From: Ensifer oleiphilus
Lineage (GTDB): Bacteria > Pseudomonadota > Alphaproteobacteria > Rhizobiales > Rhizobiaceae
Assembly: GCF_013371465.1 (NCBI RefSeq)
Contig: NZ_JABWDU010000003.1
Location: 310,001 to 374,000, forward strand
DNA: 64,000 bases
Reading direction: 5' to 3'
Below, piece after piece: positions 60,462 through 64,000 of the stretch. Each line of letters begins with the position of its first letter. Position 1 is the first letter of the stretch. The translations under genes were made by a program, and so were the position numbers. Below the pieces are notes generated by a model. The model had not been told where the DNA came from, made no database searches, and saw nothing but the letters and a program-made list of their open reading frames with translations.

Positions 60462-62378
60462 GTGCGCTGGTCGAAGCCTCTAAGATTGCATCTCAGCGTG
60501 CTGGTCGCGACACTGCTGCTGTGCATTTCGATTCCATTGATCTGGATGGCGTTTAGTCACGGCCGCGAAGCGGCGATCGTTGCAGGCGAGAAGCAGATGC
60601 GGCAGATGAGCCTGCGTCTGGTCGAGGGTTACAAATATGCGTTGGCAGGAGGATACGAGGCCGTAGCCGTTGCCTCCACCCTGCAGCACATCGCCTCTCG
60701 TCCACCCCTCGAGCTGGAAGAAAAGCAGGCATTCTTCCTTGAGGTCCTTCGAAACGTTCCGAATGCGACGAGCATGCTGGCCGGCTATCCCGACGGATCC
60801 TACATCCAGGCAATCAACGCCGCCAATCCTTATGTCCGAACAGCGCTTTCGGCGCCCGACGGCACAGCTTTTGCGATCAGAATCGTGGCCCATGAAAATG
60901 CTGGGAAAATCGAGATCATGCGGTTCCTCGATTCCGGTGGCCGCTTCATCGGAGAACGCCGCTCCGAAGGAACCACATTCGATGCGCGACAGCGTCCCTG
61001 GTATCGTTCGGTGCTGCAGCATCAGAAGCCTGTTTCAGTGGGCCCCTTCGTCAGCGGAACGTTGAAGGTGCCGACCCTCACGATTGCAGCGCCCATGAAG
61101 GACAACGGCCAGATCGCGGTCGGTGTGAACATACACCTGGAGACTGTCAGCCGGCTGCTCGACGCGCGCGAGATATCGCCGCGTGCCCGCAGCTACATCC
61201 TCGATGAACAAGACGGACTTGTGGCACATTCTGACCCGGCAATGATGAGCAGAATACTGGGCCTATGGACGCAACGCGGCGAGGCCGACGATGGGGCGGC
61301 AAAGACTTTGGACCGAACCGTCGACACAGTGATCCGGCTCCGCCGAGACGCAAAGCTCACAAAAGGAGAGCTTGCACGGTTCGATCTCGACGGTGAGCCC
61401 TATCTTGTCGAAATTGCTCCAGTCACCTTCTCGGACCTGTTCAAAGGCACGTCCGTCGCCGTCGTCGTGCCGTTCCACGATCTTGTCAGCCAGGCAAACA
61501 GACAGCTCGCGCGCAACGTCATGATGGCTGCGATCTTCGTTATCGCAGGCGTCGGTGCGTCGATTGTTCTCGCGCGCCTGATCAGTGCCTCTCTCTATCA
61601 GCTTGCCGCCGAAGCGCGAAAGATCGGGGATCTGGATTTCGCCGGAAAGGGAACGTCGCCCTCCTGGATCAGTGAGATCAATACGCTCGAGGGTGCGCTC
61701 GCAGCCTCGCGGCGTGCCATAGCTCAGTTTGCCCTCTACGTTCCCAGGGAAGTGGTCCGACGGATCGTCGACCCCGCCGATACCTCGACGAAGGCGGCTC
61801 GGCAGGACGTGACAGTCCTGTTCACCGACATTCGCGACTTCACCACGATTTCCGAACAGCACCCGCCCGAAGACGTCGTGGAGATCCTGTCCGCCTACTT
61901 CGAGCTGCTGAACCAGATTGCCGAGCGCCACCACGGCACGGTCGTTCAATATCTCGGCGATTCCATTTTCGTCATGTGGAATGCGCCCATCAGAGATGCT
62001 GATCACGTCGCGTCCGGTTGTCGCTGTGCGCTCGCCATGAGCGTCGCTGTCGACGAACTGAATGAACGCAACCGGGAGATCGGCCGTCCCGAATTGAGAA
62101 CCCGGTTCGGTTTGCATACCGGGCAGGCGGTCGTCGGCAGTTTCGGTGCAATCGCACGGCAGCAATACACAGCCATGGGCGATACGATCAACGTCGCGTC
62201 GAGGTTGGAAGGCCTCAACAAGGAGTTCGGAACGACCATCCTTGCAAGCGCCGCAATCCAGCATGTCGTTGCGGATGAATTTGCGTTCCGTCCGCTCGGG
62301 CTGATGAAAGTGAAGGGACGGATGGAAGCGGTGGAAGTCTACGAGCTGGTACAAGCCAGGCCCCGTCAACCTGGATAG
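60462..62378 (+). CDS. Membrane adenylate/guanylate cyclase (class III) with Cache-like sensor
   Basis: About 638 residues from the GTG at 60462, which follows AGAGGG; longer in-frame starts add a stretch unlike the family. A first helix (about 8-31), a periplasmic Cache-like domain (about 32-345, with ARQRPWYRSVLQHQKPVSVG), a second helix (VMMAAIFVIAGVGASIVLAR) and a HAMP-like linker precede a class III cyclase domain. Metal Asp residues lie in LFTDIRDF and YLGDSIF; transition-state Asn/Arg in TINVASRLEGL. The position normally occupied by the ATP-selecting Lys is Gln (VVQYLGD), so nucleotide preference is uncertain. It converts an external signal to cAMP or cGMP. Confidence 0.88.
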   Translation: MRWSKPLRLHLSVLVATLLLCISIPLIWMAFSHGREAAIVAGEKQMRQMSLRLVEGYKYALAGGYEAVAVASTLQHIASRPPLELEEKQAFFLEVLRNVPNATSMLAGYPDGSYIQAINAANPYVRTALSAPDGTAFAIRIVAHENAGKIEIMRFLDSGGRFIGERRSEGTTFDARQRPWYRSVLQHQKPVSVGPFVSGTLKVPTLTIAAPMKDNGQIAVGVNIHLETVSRLLDAREISPRARSYILDEQDGLVAHSDPAMMSRILGLWTQRGEADDGAAKTLDRTVDTVIRLRRDAKLTKGELARFDLDGEPYLVEIAPVTFSDLFKGTSVAVVVPFHDLVSQANRQLARNVMMAAIFVIAGVGASIVLARLISASLYQLAAEARKIGDLDFAGKGTSPSWISEINTLEGALAASRRAIAQFALYVPREVVRRIVDPADTSTKAARQDVTVLFTDIRDFTTISEQHPPEDVVEILSAYFELLNQIAERHHGTVVQYLGDSIFVMWNAPIRDADHVASGCRCALAMSVAVDELNERNREIGRPELRTRFGLHTGQAVVGSFGAIARQQYTAMGDTINVASRLEGLNKEFGTTILASAAIQHVVADEFAFRPLGLMKVKGRMEAVEVYELVQARPRQPG

Positions 62379-62590
62379 TCCCTGGATAGTCACCCCTGAA
62401 GCAATGATGGGAGAGCGCTCGGCCGGTCTCGGCTTTGACACGGGCCGCGCCTTTCCATCGAAGCGCCACGGCGACCGGTCCGGCCGATGGAGCAGAACGC
62501 GTGAACTGTGCCTCACAGCACGCTGTTGCAAGCGTGCAGGGGGGCGCGGCGAGCAAACGACCGCGCTCCCGATGTTCACATTCCCCATAC

Positions 62591-63319
62591 TCAAACGCCG
62601 CGGCGATTGCCCCACAACAGGACATGCAACTGCGGCAACACCCGCGCATCGAACCATTTGTCGCCGGTCACCTTGTCGACCAGCCAGAGCATGCGGTTCA
62701 TGATGCCGTCCACATCCACTGTCGCGCTGTCGTCTTCCGGCGGTGGTGGCGTGTGGTTTCCCGGCTGCAGGTAGACGGGCAGCGCCGGGTATCTCCGCGC
62801 CATTTCTTTGGCATAGGCATAGTCACGATCATCGAAGACGACGATCTTGAGCACCGTCATCGGCCCGCCGGCGACCATCGAAAGACAGTCGTCCAGTCTT
62901 GCAAAGTCGGTTTCCATCCCGCTCGATGGCGGCTTCGGGCTGAGGACAAGCACGTCGAGGCTGGCGAACCAATCCCTGGCGACGCTGCCCTGCGTCTCCA
63001 GCGCAAAGCGATAGCCCTCTCTGTGGCCGCGATCGATCAGCGGGCCGAGCGGCTGGATGGCGGGGTTGCCGCCTGAAAGCGACACGGTGAGCGGCACGCC
63101 GCCGGAGAGCCGTTTGACCCTGCTCCAGACGTCGTCGACCGACATCGGCCGCCACTCTTCGCGGTATTCGGTGTCGACGGCGTGCAGCGTATCGCACCAG
63201 GAACAACGATAGTCGCAGCCGCCAGTGCGCACGAAAACTGTCGGTTGACCGATCAGCACCCCCTCGCCCTGGATCGTCGGCCCGAAGATCTCGCTGACGC
63301 GGATCGCGGCACCGGTCAT
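62591..63319 (-). CDS. queE: 7-carboxy-7-deazaguanine synthase
   Basis: QueE is a radical SAM enzyme of queuosine (and 7-deazaguanine) synthesis that turns 6-carboxytetrahydropterin into 7-carboxy-7-deazaguanine. The 242-residue protein starts with [20 protein letters not shown] and has the cluster motif CDYRCSWC (C-x3-C-x2-C) and [26 protein letters not shown] and the tail [14 protein letters not shown] are typical. Its ATG overlaps the queD stop, so the genes are coupled. It is the last gene of queC-queD-queE. Confidence 0.95.
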   Translation of the reverse strand: MTGAAIRVSEIFGPTIQGEGVLIGQPTVFVRTGGCDYRCSWCDTLHAVDTEYREEWRPMSVDDVWSRVKRLSGGVPLTVSLSGGNPAIQPLGPLIDRGHREGYRFALETQGSVARDWFASLDVLVLSPKPPSSGMETDFARLDDCLSMVAGGPMTVLKIVVFDDRDYAYAKEMARRYPALPVYLQPGNHTPPPPEDDSATVDVDGIMNRMLWLVDKVTGDKWFDARVLPQLHVLLWGNRRGV

Positions 63320-63672
63320 GGCCGGTATTCCGCCCAGGTCTTCGGCGTCTCGCTAACGCGAACGGCCGATGTTTCCGGCAGCCGCTCCTTGCACCAGGCA
63401 TAGAAATGCCGGGCAAGGCATTCCGACGTTACGCGGTCATGGCCAAGCACATCGTTCAGGTGGCGATGGTCGAAACTGCCATCGATGTAGCGCTTGAGCG
63501 GTGCCAGATCATGATAGTCCCGCACGAAGCCATTTTCATCGAGATCGGTGGCGGCAAGCTCGACCTCGACGATGTAGTTATGCCCATGCAGCCGCGCGCA
63601 TTGGTGATCGGCGGGCAGATGGCTCAGCTGGTGCGAGGCGGAAAAATGAAACTCTTTGGTGATGCGGTACAT
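63316..63672 (-). CDS. queD: 6-carboxy-5,6,7,8-tetrahydropterin synthase
   Basis: QueD makes 6-carboxytetrahydropterin from dihydroneopterin triphosphate. The 118-residue T-fold protein has zinc His in FHFSASHQL and [12 protein letters not shown], and the catalytic triad region in [17 protein letters not shown] and [15 protein letters not shown]. The ATG at 63672 shares one base with the queC stop; a longer in-frame start is the queC gene in another frame. It continues directly to queE. Confidence 0.95.
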   Translation of the reverse strand: MYRITKEFHFSASHQLSHLPADHQCARLHGHNYIVEVELAATDLDENGFVRDYHDLAPLKRYIDGSFDHRHLNDVLGHDRVTSECLARHFYAWCKERLPETSAVRVSETPKTWAEYRP

Positions 63673-64000
63673 CAGCGGATCTCCTCTGCCGAGAAGCGGC
63701 TGGTGGCGGCGCGCCAGAAATCCGGATCGGCATACTCGGTCGGATCCTCGACGCCGGCCAGATGAAAAGCCTCGCGCCGCTCGACACAGGTGCCGCAGCG
63801 CCCGCAATGGCGCTCACCACCCTTGTAACAGGACCAGGTCTCGCCGAAGGGGGTGCCATGCCTGGCGCCATCGGCAACGATCGCCGCCTTGGGAACATCG
63901 ACGTAGGGGGCGTAAAGCTTGACGGCGCCATAGCCATCGAGCGCTTCGTCCTGCATCTTCTGGAATGCATCGATGAAGCCCGGCCGGCAATCAGGATAGA
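63672..64000 (-). CDS. queC: 7-cyano-7-deazaguanine synthase, C-terminal part (5' end outside window)
   Basis: The frame is open to the window edge. The visible 109 residues begin [20 protein letters not shown] and carry [20 protein letters not shown] and the zinc site [15 protein letters not shown], all standard for QueC, which makes preQ0 from CDG with ATP and ammonia. The N-terminal ATP-binding PP-loop lies beyond the window. It precedes queD with a one-base overlap. Confidence 0.94.
   Translation of the reverse strand, partial: YPDCRPGFIDAFQKMQDEALDGYGAVKLYAPYVDVPKAAIVADGARHGTPFGETWSCYKGGERHCGRCGTCVERREAFHLAGVEDPTEYADPDFWRAATSRFSAEEIR

Overview
The window looks like an accessory region of a high-GC alphaproteobacterium, most likely Rhizobiales/Rhizobiaceae (Rhizobium, Ensifer/Sinorhizobium or a close relative). 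The basis is a high density of ABC uptake operons, LysR/TetR/Lrp/PucR regulators, a DUF1127 protein, a DipZ-type protein and a queCDE cluster. This assignment is inference; no rRNA or tRNA gene was seen. About 55 genes are supported, plus several pseudogenes and a set of candidate operators and hairpins.

Layout. (a) 1-6.4 kb: the tail of a DipZ-like protein, an Old Yellow Enzyme remnant, an exported epoxide hydrolase, a VOC protein, an exported alpha/beta hydrolase, and LysR and TetR regulators. (b) 6.4-10.6 kb: a compact oxidant-defence island. It holds the TetR gene and its repeated palindromic operator, an RclC/DUF417 membrane protein, a 51-residue DUF1127 protein, MsrB-MsrA, an Rrf2 regulator, an exported cupin and an AhpD-like protein. 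(c) 11-18.5 kb: a loose region with a DMT transporter, a flavoprotein monooxygenase, an L,D-transpeptidase, an HNH nuclease with an EVE/PUA-like N-terminus and rsgA. A 256-bp piece of the rsgA 3' end is repeated 29.4 kb away. (d) 18.7-31.8 kb: a peptide-catabolism locus with two DppA-type binding proteins, DppBCDF, a creatininase-family hydrolase, an M81 (MlrC) peptidase, an M55 D-aminopeptidase, a DadA-type oxidase and an XRE-cupin regulator. The palindrome TAGGAAA-N4-TTTCCTA lies before the regulator and before the transporter operon.

(e) 32.1-41.7 kb: one minus-strand operon encoding a flavin reductase with a Nudix-like tail, an aldehyde dehydrogenase, a luciferase-like monooxygenase, an alpha/beta hydrolase, a carboxymuconolactone-decarboxylase-like protein and a polar amino-acid ABC transporter. 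A terminator-like hairpin sits between the binding protein and the permease. A PucR-like regulator lies upstream, and a divergent DUF1185-Lrp-GabD-class III aminotransferase set follows (41.8-46.1 kb). (f) 46.3-47.8 kb: an AbrB/VapC toxin-antitoxin pair, then a small graveyard (frameshifted hydrolase tail abutting the rsgA fragment). (g) 47.8-60 kb: a LysR regulator divergent from a Rieske oxygenase and its reductase. These are followed by a HisC-like aminotransferase, a single protein fusing a DUF2817 (M14-like) peptidase to an ABC ATPase, the matching binding protein and two permeases, glutathione-dependent formaldehyde oxidation (adhC, gfa) and a GlcD-type FAD oxidase. This reads as one inferred pathway: import, hydrolysis, oxidative demethylation with formaldehyde removal, transamination and hydroxy-acid oxidation of an unidentified methylated amino-acid-like compound. 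(h) 60.4-64 kb: a membrane class III nucleotide cyclase and queE-queD-queC.

The best candidates for something undescribed are the region (g) pathway with its peptidase-ATPase fusion, the region (e) flavin-dependent pathway and the region (d) regulon.
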